Positions 11,661 through 22,769 of a stretch of DNA of 64,000 bases are shown here, piece after piece. The stretch's first letter is position 1; every line of letters begins with the position of its first letter. The stretch comes from Carnegiea gigantea. Its lineage: Eukaryota; Streptophyta; Magnoliopsida; Caryophyllales; Cactaceae. The notes under the pieces were generated by a model that ran no database searches, had not been told where the DNA came from, and was given only the letters and a program-made list of their open reading frames with translations. The position numbers were made by a program, and so were the translations under genes. Location of the stretch: the NCBI GenBank assembly GCA_029747015.1, contig JAKOGI010000448.1, forward strand, positions 1-64,000, written 5' to 3'.

Positions 11661-12624
11661 ACTTGGGCAATACGATCGATATATATACTAGGCCTCGTTC
11701 AGTTTACACTACAGTTTCCTCGTGTCAATATAATCAGTTCCAGGTTAACCGGAACGAACTATAACCGACAACTTTCATCAAAACTTAACAATAAATAGGA
11801 GGAAGAGGAAACCCACCTCGAATCCAAGCTGAGGGTCTCGTTTTAGGGTTCGGTTTGGGTTGCCTCGGTTCCTCCCGTTGCTGCTGCCTTTCTCTTCCTC
11901 TGCCTGCTCCATTCACCGCCATGTCGCCAGCGTCCGACGAGGCCGGCCGTGCTATGGCGGTCGCGCGAGGTCGGAGTCCCTGAACCTTGACCCACGGCTC
12001 CCTCCTCTCGCGCTCATCTCTCTCTCTCTGCGCTCGAATTGGGCGTCGACTGGCGAGGGGGACGGCCGGGCATGCGTCAGCCGGTCGCCGGCGGCCACGC
12101 CGGTGCCTCCCTGATCCTCTCCTGGTGTGTGTGTCGTGTGGGCGTGGCACGGGGCAGGGGTCGAAGACCACCCCCTCTCTCGATGCTTCTCTCCCCGAAG
12201 AGAACGGGCTTCGGCCCCTTTCAAAATTTTATTTTTTTTCTTTTTTCTTTTTCTTTTATTCTTGCTTGTAACTGATAATAACACCAACCCACTGTACCCT
12301 AAATCCAAATTTTCCGACCTCCAAATCTTAAACTGTAACCATTAATATAATCATCGGTCGATTATTCGCCTTTTGATTATATTAAGGTTCGATACAATAA
12401 ATTGCAGGATGGTTCCCACAGTTCGACATTCTAATCGTATTCGAAAATCTGCTCAATGTAGTGTCCGATAATAATCTTTAATACCAATAAAACTAATAAT
12501 AATGAGAATACTAGTATTCCTTTCAATAAAATCAGCACTCAGGCAGACTTCATCGATATTAGTTCAATTTATAACGATATGAATCGGCTTAACGAGGGGA
12601 TAAAGTCCCGGGTGTTACAATTTT

Positions 12625-13337
12625 GATTCATGTTCGAGCAAATTTATCAATTTGGGCAAAGAACGAGAAATGAAAACAGAGAAAAGGTTAAACAGAAGAG
12701 GTTGAACAAAGAGAGAGAGAGAGAGGAAAAAAGCAAACAGGAGATAAACTGCTCTAAACGGGTTACAGTTGGCCTTATTTTTCACACATTATTTTTCTTA
12801 AAAAAAGACTATGCCACTAACAGCATCTACGTGGCCCTGGGAGCATATGCTCCCAGGTTTACAATATATGCATTGGCATGAATCCAACTTTACAAAAAAC
12901 AACTTTAACATATGGGGGATTATTCAAATGATAAGATGAAAGTTAAAGGTTTAGGGTCCCTTTAAATAGTTGGAATCATAAAGTTAATTGTGCTAGTCAC
13001 TCAATCAGTAACGAAAGCAAGTTAATTTCCATGACTCATTTCGATCCCCAAGTACTCCACATAAGCAGGACAAACAAGACAAGATGGCAAATGTTTCATT
13101 TCATAAATTGCAAATCAAGATAGTGACCATTAATAATACCGACTCTGTCACCATTATTTCATTAGATTTCATTTTTGCTTTACTTATATTATTCTACTGC
13201 GAAACAGAATGCAAATGTTTGCTTGGATTAGAAAAGCACACCGTCCGTGAACAAAACCATAATACTAGCCCCCTGAAACATTACATTTAAGGGGAAGATA
13301 TAGGTTCGAATCTCATCAAACCAATCATGATCACATA
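12625..13337. other. Stretch without a supportable gene, downstream of the P450
   Basis: Contains a GAGA-rich tract near 12712-12724 and a perfect 22-bp palindrome at 12836-12857 (CCTGGGAGCAT followed by its reverse complement). It probably includes the 3' untranslated region of the P450 gene next to 13338. No coding sequence recognised. Confidence 0.45.
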
Positions 13338-15961
13338 TCATGGTTTAAATAGATGATAATCAAGTCGAGGTTCGATAAAAGCAGTGAGAGGGATCTTCTT
13401 AGGGTTCGAGAGGCCAAATATTTCCTCCATGTTTAGATCCTCTGGCCTCATGTTATTGGGTAATTTCCATGTAAATCCATGCAGAAGATTAGCTAAACCT
13501 GATTCAATAACCTTGAGACCTAGACTATAACCAGGGCACATTCTTCTGCCGGAGCCAAAAGGCAATAACTCGAAATCTTGCCCTTTGACATCAATGTTCA
13601 TCCCAATGAACCTCTCAGGCCAAAATTCTTCAGGCCTCTCATAAACATTAGGGTCTCTTTGTGAGGAGAAAGTGTTGACGAGCACTATAGTCCCCTTAGG
13701 AATATCATATCCTTTGACTTGGACATCTTCCCTTGCCAAGCGAGGCACAAGCATAGGAACCACAGGATGCAGCCTCATTGTCTCCTTGACTATCGCACGA
13801 ATGTAGGTTAAGTTCTGTATGTCCTTCTCTTGTACCCATCTTTCCTTACCAATCACACTATCAAGCTCTTCGACTGCCTTTGCAATAATGCGTGGTTGCT
13901 TTAGGAGTTCAGACATTGCCCATTCTAATGTCACTGTTGAACTTTCAGTACCTCCAGCAATCAAGTCCTAAGCACATCGAAGATTGAAGATTCCAAAATT
14001 AATTTACTTTTTAATTTTTTTATACAATACCTTCATGCTCAATTATTGTAAACAAGTTATACATTATTCCTTTTACGTTTAATGAAAGGTAAGTTTATCA
14101 ATTAGTGAACTCGTCTTCTATATGGACACCATAAAGAAAATAACCTAGTAATTAGGAGAGAGGGCACATATATAAGGGAGCGGAAACCCTCCTATAGCCT
14201 CATAAAATTTAAACCCATAAAAATAAAAAGTTCATATCATACTCCTAAGAGTACATACTTCTATAAGTTACGTCAGCGCCACATATTAAAGATTGGTCAA
14301 TATGACAAATACACGCAAAAAAAATTTATATACGTCGAAGTACACATTCTTAGGTGTATAATATACATTACCTAAAAATGTAAAGAGAATTCATTATTCA
14401 TTTGAAGTACTTAGGCCCTATTCTTTTCGTTGGTAAGTTCAAATTTATCAATCTCAACCAACCACAACTCATTTCAATCCACTTCATGAACTTCAATTAA
14501 AAAATACCAACTTTAATCCACTTCAACCAATTTCAACTCACTTTAACCTACTTAAATCAACTTCAACCCACTTTCCACTATCTTAACCAACTTCTACCCA
14601 TCATACCAAAAAAAAAAAAAAATTCAACCCACTTCAATCAACTTCAACCCACTTCAACAAAAAAAAATACCCACTTCAACTCACTTCTATCAATCTCAAC
14701 CAACTTCACCCATTTACCAACCCATATTTTCCGACGAAAAGAACTGGCCCTTAATTGGTGTGGTTCTTATTTTGAATATCAACTTGTAGCTACCATTCAA
14801 TTGCACAATAAGGTTTGAAAGAGACTCATCTTAAAAAGCTTCTACATGTGGCAAGATGACTTGATTGATCATTTAAAAACATGTAAGAATTCTGAATTAG
14901 ACACATATCCTTTCAAATGAAGACCTCATTTCAATGTTCCAAAAATGAAGTATAGATATCACATAAGCCTCCCTAGCAGCAATGTAAACAAAAGAAGCAG
15001 ACCAACACCAATAATAATTAATTAAAACGAAGGAAGTAAGATGTGGGGTGTACCTCGATTAGAGCCTTTACACCTATCGTCTCAAGCTTGACCTCAAGTG
15101 TAGGATCACCAGCAAGCTCCAATAACACATCCACCATATCCTTAGCCACCCAATTCTGCTTTTCTTTTTCTCTTCTAGAATTATGTTCATCCAAAACATG
15201 ATCCAGAAACCTATCAAGCTTCTTAGCCAAACTCTTCATTCTCGTTACATAGCCTTGCACATCAAAGTACTTAAGGCAAGGGATCCAATCCCCAAGGTTA
15301 AACACCCCATTTAGCAAGAACACCTCATCGATCATCTTCTGGAACTCGTCAGGCATCATGATCGAGCTCTCTCCCTCATCCAAGTACCTCTTCCCTAACG
15401 CCATCCTACTTATCACATTCATGCTCAAAGTCGAGAGGTGATCCTTCAATGGTATAGCCTTACAAGTTAGACTGTGTTCATACATCCCTCTTGGGAACGA
15501 GTTGAGCTCCTCAACCCGGATGTACTCGTATGACTCGAGCCTCTTGGCGCTAAAGAGCTCCATGAGGAAGATCCTTCGAGCCTGGCGCCAGTACGGACCA
15601 TATTGGGACCATGTTATGTTGGAGTAGTTATAGGTGACGTACTTGCCGGCGGCAGTCTTAGGGCGGTCAGCAAAGACTAAGTCATGGGTTTTTAGGCAGA
15701 GTTTGGCCATCTCAACTGATGAGCCTACTAGGGCTGGGACGGAACCTAACCGGACCATCATGACGGGCCCGTACTTCTTGGAGAGCTCGTGGAGAGAGCG
15801 GTGGGGGTGGGACCCTAGAAGGTTGAAGTTCCCTATGATGGGCCCGGTTTTGGGCCTGGTGGTAGGTTCAGTTTGCGGCGGCGGAGGTGGCTGGAGATGA
15901 GGACTAGGGTTATTGTGACCAGCCAGGCCACCGCATATGCCGCCCAAGTTGGTGCCTCCAT
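13338..15961 (-). pseudogene. Cytochrome P450, CYP71 clan, CYP92A-like, with a 1-nt frameshift
   Basis: Exon 1 is 15961-15054 and exon 2 is 13967-13338, separated by a GT-AG intron (15053-13968). The N-terminal membrane anchor is followed by the proline-rich hinge LPPGPKP. Then come the C-helix WXXXR (YWRQARR), the oxygen-binding I-helix AGGTESS, the K-helix ExxR (KETMR), PERF-type WPERF and the heme-cysteine loop FGSGRRMCPG. Exon lengths sum to 1,538 nt, one short of a 512-residue protein. The frame breaks in the hinge at about 15845: the code after PKP lacks one base where homologues have a tryptophan codon. Without it translation stops at once. Everything else looks functional, so the change is either a recent null allele or an assembly error. 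Family members oxidise small lipophilic metabolites such as terpenoids or phenolics; the substrate here cannot be told. The start is the Met of MEAPTW, just before the anchor. Confidence 0.85.
14414..14750. mobile_element. PIF/Harbinger-like MITE inside the P450 intron
   Basis: The ends are GGCCCTATTCTTTTCG and its near complement CGAAAAGAACTGGCCC, flanked by a TTA target duplication (14411-14413 and 14751-14753). This matches Tourist-type elements. The interior is made of TCAACCCACTTCAA-like repeats. Members of the same family lie at 18561-19724 and up to 19944. Confidence 0.75.
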
Positions 15962-16389
15962 GGTGGCGGTTGCGGTGGTGGAATTACGCAGAGAGAAATT
16001 GGCTAATCGAGAGATTTGATTTGGCAGCAGAGATGTGAGGAATGAGTTGGGTAAACTTGTTTGACAAAAGGCTATAGATAACGGCACAAGCAAAATGATA
16101 AAATGTCTTGCTATAATACGTTTTTTTAAGTATCTGATTTTCATTTAAAATATATATTATTATAAATTAAATTCAGAAAATGATAAGATTAAATAGTAAA
16201 AAGGTGTTAAAATTTATAAAATATATAAAATTATACTTTTATATATAATTTTTTATATTTATAAAATTACACATATGATATGCTTTCGTCGATGGGATTG
16301 TTCTGATTGGGACATTAGTTTGTATTCGTTGGCGTCGAATACTAAAGCTTTTCTACTTGTAATAAGTTGTAATTATTAAAAAATTGGTG
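15962..16389. other. Upstream region of the P450 gene
   Basis: AT-rich non-coding sequence upstream of the P450 start codon, with A/T stretches around 16140-16260. It presumably holds the promoter and 5' leader. No specific regulatory site can be named. Confidence 0.4.
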
Positions 16390-16397
16390 CTTTTAAA

Positions 16398-16933
16398 TAG
16401 AGCTGGGTAATAGGTCGTGTTAAGTCGGATTCGTATTCGTGTCGAACTTAAATGGGTTAAGAATTTCTCGACCTGAACCTAATTCATTTATTAAATGGGT
16501 TGAAAAATAATCTTGACCTGTACCTATTTAATTTTTAAATGGGTTGACCCGCTTAACCCATTTAAGATAAACAGGTCAAGTTCAGTCGCTTAATTAACTA
16601 TTTGCGTATTTAATATTTTTAACTAATATGTAATTACAATGTTAAAAATTAAGTTTACATATCACATTAAATAATTACTCTTTAAAATTCCCCTGATTCG
16701 TCATAATTCATAATTTTTAAAAATTTTTATATTCTTAATTATCTAATAAAAAGTAAATTGATAAATAACAATGGAAAAATGAGTTGGCTTATTTAACTCA
16801 TTTAATTAAACAAGTTAAATAGGTACTTTTTCGTGTCGAGAATTAAACAGGTTGAAAGTTCATACCCAAACCCACTTAACTTCGTGTCGGTTTTGAGTCG
16901 GTAATCGTATCGAGTTAGCTTTTTTTAACTCTA
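16398..16933. mobile_element. hAT-type MITE (TAGAG family), copy 1
   Basis: Starts TAGAGCTGGGTAATAGG and ends TTAACTCTA. It is flanked by 8-bp direct repeats CTTTTAAA (16390-16397) and ATTTTAAA (16934-16941), 7 of 8 matching, the size known for hAT insertions. It is clearly homologous over its length to 50838-51427, with conserved CGTGTCGA and GGGTTAAG blocks. Confidence 0.8.
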
Positions 16934-16941
16934 ATTTTAAA

Positions 16942-18557
16942 TCATAAAATATATTAATTTAAGTTAAGATAAAATATTTAAAATGCCTTGCAGCAAGAAA
17001 CATGTCCTCACGCAACTGCACAAATTAGGGGCACCAAACAAGAAATGTGTCAAACGACACACGATTTATATTGTTGAACGACACATGATTTATTTAGTTA
17101 ATCCTTGATTTCGTTCATATTGACTACTTAAGAAAGCAAGATTCCTTTCACATTACAATAATTAATTAAGACAAGTCAAATCAACGCAGCAGTTTCTGAG
17201 CAGTTTCGTCAATTACTTCATCAGTCGATCACTCAGCAACATATACCACCAGTGCCAAATAGATTAAGACATAATAAACAAATTAAAGGTTGGATCTTAC
17301 ATGTTCGTCTATCCTTCTCATTTCTACCGCACCACGTGATCTCATTAAAGCTACGTTTAGATCATAAAAAATTTAATGAAAAGAAAAAAATTTTAAAAAG
17401 TAACTTTTTTTTCTTTGATTGGTTTAGAGAAAATTACAAAGAAAAAATGAAGAAAAGTTAGGTGAAAAAATTATTAAAAACAAGTCATAAAATTTTCCTT
17501 GTAAAATTATGAGCAAAATTCTCAACTTGTGCCAATATTACATTGCTTAGATGACATCAACATGATTCAAGTAGTTCATCAATATTTAAATTTTTCATTT
17601 AAATTCTTATATTTTTTCCTCAATCCAAACAAAAGAAAAAAACTCATTTTCTCCATATATTTTTTTCCTTCAACTTTTCTTTTCACTAAATTTTCTAAGG
17701 ACTAAATAGAGCTAAGGTAAAATGATGATGAAATTATTATGTATGACGTATGAACTATAACTCAACCCCCTCCCAAAAAAAGAACTTTACATGTGTGTGA
17801 AAGTAGTTTATGTAACAATAATATAACTAACAATAGAGATGTTTTTATTTAATAACTATAATTAGTAATAATGATGTTGTCTCCTATCTTGGAGTTTTTA
17901 GTTATAAAATTTTTGGACGTTTATAATATGAACTATATTGGCGGTTTGGACACCAATAATCCGCTTTAGAGAAATAGCTTCGAGTAGTATGATATTTTTA
18001 GATACTTGTTTTTAATAACACATGATTGATTTTAGATTGTATTTTTCATATAATTTCAAATGATATTACCCTTAAAACAATACAAACATATGAAATTCAA
18101 GTTGTATATATTTATTTGAAAGTTTAAATTACTTGAAAAGAAAATTAAAAATCACCCTTTAACTATTGAAAATAAATCTAAAACCGCCAGATGATTTGAA
18201 ACTATTTCTACAAGAGAAATTATTGATATCCAAACTCCCAATAATTCAGATATTTGACATCCAAAAACCCTCATTTATATTTAATCATTAGATTTATAAG
18301 TCAAGTTAATGCTCTACACAGTGGATTTATGAGACTACTTTTTTGTTAAAAAAAAAGTAAATTTATTGGGAATAATCTACCTTGAATAAAGCAAGAAATT
18401 AAAGAAGCAGAATTCAGAAACAGGTCAGTATCAAATGTGCAAAGTATCGTGTCGAACACCTATAAGCAGCACTTTTTTGGTTGGGCCAACTGCAATTTGA
18501 ACACGAAACTAGTTTGCACACGCTAACATCTGTCCGCAATTTCATAAAGTTTGACAG
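16942..18557. other. Intergenic stretch with one MITE and no gene
   Basis: AT-rich with only short frames. The only structure I can support is the MITE at 17349-17712. Confidence 0.5.
17349..17712. mobile_element. MITE with TAA target duplication
   Basis: The left arm AGCTACGTTTAGAT...AATTTAATGAAAAG pairs with the reverse complement of the right arm (GCTCTATTTAGTC...AATTTAGTGAAAAG). TAA flanks both ends (17346-17348, 17713-17715), consistent with a PIF/Harbinger-like MITE. There is no coding capacity. Confidence 0.65.
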
Positions 18558-18560
18558 CTA

Positions 18561-19315
18561 GGACCTGTTTTTTTTGTGGATAAATAAGATGAATAAAAGG
18601 ATGAAATAGGTTAAAATAAGTTAAGATAAATTGAGGTAGGTTAAAGTAGATATTTTTTTGAGGTGGATTGAAATATGTTGAAGTGGGTTGATGTTGGTTG
18701 AAGTTGGTTGAAGTTGGTATATTTTTTATGTGGCGGGTTGAAGTGGGTTAAAATAATAAGAATGTAACTAATGTGTGAAAATTTATAAAGTTATCGAAAT
18801 TTTGTGAAATTTTTATTTATTCTTTTTTATTTTTATTTTTTCATTTTTTATTTTTCATTTTTTATTTTTTTTATTTTTTTTATTTTTTATTTTTTATTTT
18901 TTTACTTTTTCATTTTTAAGTTTTAATATTTTTTATTTTTATTTTTTTCTTTTTCATTTTTTATTTTTCTTTTTATTTTTTGTTTTTATTTTTTTTTATT
19001 TTTTTATTTTTCATTTCTCATTTTTCATTTTTCATTTTTCATTTTTTTTATTTTTTTATTTTTTATTTTTTATTTTCATTTTTATTTTTTATTTGTAGTT
19101 TTTATTTTTATTTTTTATTTTTTATTTCTTATTTTTTATTTTTTATTTTTAATTTTTTAATTTCTTGGTTCTTATTTTTTATTTTTTATTTTTTTAATTT
19201 ATTATTTTCTAATTTGTTATTTTTTTAATTTTTAATTTTTTATTCAAAAATAAAAATTAAAATTAAAAAATAAATAATAAAAAGTAAAAAATAAAACAAA
19301 CAACGTAAAAAATGC

Positions 19316-19346
<31 letters not shown>

Positions 19347-19724
19347 TAAAAAAGAAAAAAGAAAAATAAAAAAATAAAAAAGTAAAAAGGTAAAAAAATA
19401 AAGAATAAAAAATTAAAAATTAAAAATTAAAGAATAAAAAATAAAAAAGAATGAACAAAAATTTCACAAAATTTCGATAACTTTATAAATTATCACACAT
19501 TAGTTTCATTCTCATTATTTTAACCCACTTCAATCCACCACATACAAAATATACCAATTTCAACGTACTTCAACCTACATCAATCCACTTCAATCTAGTT
19601 CAATCTATTTCAACACACCTCAAAAAAAAAAATACCAACTTCAGCCTACCTCAACCTACCTCAACCTACTTCAACCGATTTCACCCTTTTTCCCACTCAA
19701 TGTACCTACGAAAACAACAGACCC
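18561..19724. mobile_element. Large foldback MITE (PIF/Harbinger-like), 1.16-kb near-palindrome
   Basis: The outer arms (about 18561-18840 and 19440-19724) are inverted copies, including GTGTGAAAATTTATAAAG on the left and its counterpart on the right. The inner part is a T-rich tract of TTTTTATT-like units (18810-19240) facing an A-rich tract of AAAAATAA units (19245-19445). The ends read GGACCTGTTTTTTTTGT and (reverse complement) GGGTCTGTTGTTTTCGT, related to the MITE in the P450 intron. The frame open through the T-rich tract (18980-19228) is low-complexity and not a gene. Confidence 0.75.
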
Positions 19725-19759
19725 TAAATCCTATATGATACTTTACAAATTATTAAAAT

Positions 19760-19944
19760 TATGAAGGGGGTGGGCTGAAATTGGTTGAAGTGGGTTGAAG
19801 TAGGTTGAGGTAGGTTGAAGTGGGTTAAAATAATGAAGTTAGTATTTTTTTTCAAGTGGGTTGAAATAGGTTGAAGTAAGTTGAAGTAGGTTGAAGTGGG
19901 TTAAAGTTGGTAAATATAGATTGACCCACGAAAAGAACAGGCCC
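19760..19944. mobile_element. Truncated member of the same MITE family
   Basis: GGTTGAAGTGGGTTGAAG-type interior and a right end CACGAAAAGAACAGGCCC followed by TTA (19945-19947). The matching left terminus is missing. Confidence 0.6.
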
Positions 19945-20054
19945 TTAGTATAGTTGAAATTAGGCTGAGTCAAAAAATCGGGTACCCGATTTTGAACCTG
20001 GATTCGGTTTGGATCGTCAGGTTCATATCCAGATTCGATTGAATTGGATCTGGC

Positions 20055-20235
20055 CAGTGGCAGATCAAGACATTTAAGATAGGGGTGTCCATAAATTAAT
20101 ATCGTTACTAATATATACTATTTTATTTTTTTAGGGGTGTCCATAAACCAACATCGTTACTAAGTTAACCTATTTTAAAATAGAAATTTTTTTTTTCCGG
20201 AGCTTACCCCTAAGCACAATGTGAATCCGCCAGTA
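20055..20235. mobile_element. Short hAT-type MITE (CAGTG family)
   Basis: Ends CAGTGGCAGATC and GAATCCGCCAGTA are imperfect inverted repeats related to the element at 49592-50164. It is flanked by 8-bp sequences GATCTGGC and GGTCTGGG (6 of 8 matching). The interior has two copies of an AGGGGTGTCCATAAA motif. Confidence 0.5.
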
Positions 20236-21304
20236 GGTCTGGGACTGGCGCAGAAGTCCTGGAACCGGTTGCAACTGCACTTCATTCCGACGGAATTTTC
20301 GATTGAAAAAGCTAATTTTTCTGTCGGAACATGAATTTTCCAACGAAATTTCCGACCGACAGAGGACACAAGAATATGGCTCATCAGGAGGCCTTTCCGA
20401 TGGGCTAACACAATCCGTCAGATGATTTTTCAATGGAATTCCAATGGGAAAATTCCGTTGATCGTCGACGGAATCACACTAGCCGTTGGAATTTCAAAAT
20501 TTTAAAAATTAAAAAAAATCCGTCGGAAATCCATTGACGTTTTTAATTTTTATTTAAAAAATATAAAAATATTTTCCAATGTATCCAATACACAATAAAT
20601 CATCATTATTGACGTTAAATTGATATTAACATTAAATTTTACCTGATTAATAAAAATTATATTCTTCAACAACATATTAACATACAAAATCGAGAATAAA
20701 TTATCAACTTAACAAACTAACATCAACATATCAAACTAACAAATTTACATAATTACATATAAACTTATTATACAAATTATTAAATTCAACGTATATACTT
20801 AATTTACTACAAATTTGTACAAATCACACACGAGAAAATTTTCTCAAAAAGTCCACGACAAAGAACGACGGGAGGAGGTGACGGTGGCGGCAAGCGTGTA
20901 ACGCCCCCAACCCAAGGGTTAGGAGTGTTATCGTTTTTCTTGAAATTCTCGGAATTTAAATTTCGTTGAAGTGCGGTCAGGTGACAGACTATATGAATTT
21001 AGCATTGACACTAGAATAACCATTATGTTCAATGCGATAGAGTCACTAAACTGATGATTTCACTACACTATACAGTAACAGGCCATATATAGGAATAGAT
21101 TTCTCTGTTAAAATATGGAACGATAATCACAAAGTGAAGCATACAACCATGTCATGTGAATGGTACACTAATGATGTAGCAATATGCTCTTTGAACTCTA
21201 CATGCTTGTTTATTAAAGTACAACGTTCTACAATCTGCCATATGGACTGGGATTCTTTATTGACCTGGTTCCTCTACCAGTTGACAGGGTTTTATAATGT
21301 ATAG

Positions 21305-21545
21305 CTTTGAATTTCTGCCTTTTGGTAGAACAATAAACATTGAATTTGAATTTCTGCCTTTCTGGCAAAACAATAAACATTAAATTTGAATTTCTGCCTT
21401 TTGGCAGAACAATAAATATTGAACTTGAATTTCTGCCTTCTGGCAGAGTAATAAACATTGAAACTAAATTTCTATCTTCTAACAGAATAATAAACATTGA
21501 ACTTGAATTTTTGCCTTTTGGCAGAATAATAAATATTGAATAATC
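21305..21545. repeat. 39-40-bp tandem repeat, about six copies
   Basis: Units contain GAATTTCTGCCTTTTGGCAG followed by AACAATAAACATT. Spacings measured between the first copies are 39 and 40 bp. Confidence 0.85.
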
Positions 21546-21954
21546 GATAAACTTTCCATAAACTTGCAATAATCAATATATTTTCAATAAACCTTCAATG
21601 ATCGATAATTTTATTCCTCCAATCACTGATAATCAGGTCGAATTCTGAATGAACTATAATCAATAATCAATCAATTTCATTAAAATTAACAATAAATAGG
21701 AGGAAGAGGAAACCCACCTCGTTCCAAACTAAAGGACCCAACTTTTGGGCTAATTGGACAGATTAGGGTTAGAGGCGAACTCTTGCTTGCTCTGCTAGCT
21801 ATTGGGGCTGAGGGGGAAATCACGGTAGGGGGTCACAGGTTCTAAACCCTCGCCGGGCCCCTCCCTCCTCCCCCCTTCAAAGAAGGGGCTTCTGCCCCTT
21901 AAATAATAATAATTTTTTTCTTTTTTCTTTTTTCTTTTGTTTTGGATAATTACC

Positions 21955-22175
21955 TCGTCACGTCATAATTAATACGAGCTTATTCAATTATCACATCATC
22001 ATTAATACGAGTTTATCCACTTGTCACATCATAATGAATACGAACCTATCCACTCGTCACATCATAATTAATGCGAGTTTGTCCACTCGTCACATCATAA
22101 TTAATACGAGCTTATCCACTCGTCACATCATAATTAATACGAGCTTATCAACTCGTCACATTATAATTAATACCA
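21955..22175. repeat. 33-bp tandem repeat, about seven copies
   Basis: Units of CACATCATAATTAATACGAG followed by CTTATCCACTCGT. They lie in the right half of the solo LTR. Confidence 0.85.
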
Positions 22176-22769
22176 AATGTTCGATTCAATAAATTGCAGG
22201 ACTAGTCCCAAGGTTCGCCAGTCCAATTATATTCGGGAGGCTGCTCAATCTAGTGCCCGATATAATCCTAAGATAGAAAGAATATTCTTTTCAATAAAAA
22301 CAGCACCTAAGCAGGCACTTCAATGTGATTTCAATTTTTAACAATATACAATGGCGGAATAAGGGGATAAAATCCCGAGTGTTACAAAGCGTGGTGGGGC
22401 GATGACAAGCAACAGTGCTTCCTCTCTCTCTCTCTCTCTCTATATATATGTGAAACGAGCATAAAAAATGAAACATGTAGTGAAATTTATAAAAGAAATT
22501 CCGATAGATGTTTCTATTGGAATGTTCAAAAAAATCTGAATTTTCCCTCTATTCAACATGGGTCAAAAAAAAACTTTTTCGAAATTTTTTAATATTTTAG
22601 GAAAGAAATTCCGCCAGAATCCATCGGATTCCATCAGAAAATCTGTCGGAATTCCATCAGAAAAAGTCCGCCGGAAAATCTGTCGAATCTGTCAGAATCT
22701 GTCAGAGATTCCAACGGATCTGTTTTCATTAGGAATACTCTATTGGAATAAGCTGAATTTTTAGTAATG

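Larger units (their letters stand above)
5601..12619. mobile_element. Non-coding LTR-type element (long solo LTR or LARD-like), with nested CACTA
   Basis: The element starts TGTAACGCCC and ends GGTGTTACA, imperfect inverted ends. It is flanked by an identical 5-bp target duplication ATTTT (5596-5600 and 12620-12624). After removing the nested CACTA element and its 3-bp duplication, about 3.14 kb remains. It has no recognisable gag or pol and no internal repeated LTR. It shares ends and several internal stretches with the 1.49-kb element at 20897-22386, for example around 6540-6600 versus 21040-21100, and around 11795-11820 versus 21695-21720. The simplest reading is a long solo LTR of a Ty3/Gypsy family, or a large retrotransposon derivative without genes. 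Two degenerate tandem-repeat zones lie within it (10690-10930 and 11160-11660). Confidence 0.7.
20897..22386. mobile_element. 1.49-kb solo LTR with perfect target duplication
   Basis: Begins TGTAACGCCCCC and ends GAGTGTTACA, with the 5-bp duplication AAGCG on both sides (20892-20896, 22387-22391). It is homologous to parts of the 5601-12619 element but shorter. It contains two tandem arrays (21305-21545 and 21955-22175) and no coding sequence. A single LTR-like unit with a target duplication is the expected product of recombination between the two LTRs of a retrotransposon. Confidence 0.8.
20270..22769. mobile_element. Degenerate CACTA remnant, split by a solo LTR
   Basis: CCGACGGAATTTTC/TTCCGTCGG-like subterminal motifs are present at 20280-20540 and again, more eroded, at 22495-22730. 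The right end, TTTTTAGTAATGTG near 22769, is a decayed TTTTTGTAGTG-type terminus. No transposase coding is visible. The sequence between is interrupted by the solo LTR at 20897-22386. Confidence 0.5.

Noticed and set aside
11785..12345. Overlapping open frames on both strands in a GC-rich patch
   Set aside because: They overlap in several frames, lie within a non-coding LTR-type element, and match no family; GC-rich DNA lacks stops by chance.
18980..19228. Open frame rich in Phe and Leu
   Set aside because: It is the translation of a TTTTTATT-type low-complexity tract in a MITE.
21955..22175. Regular 33-bp repeats considered as a CRISPR-like array
   Set aside because: Units are contiguous without unique spacers and lie in a plant LTR.
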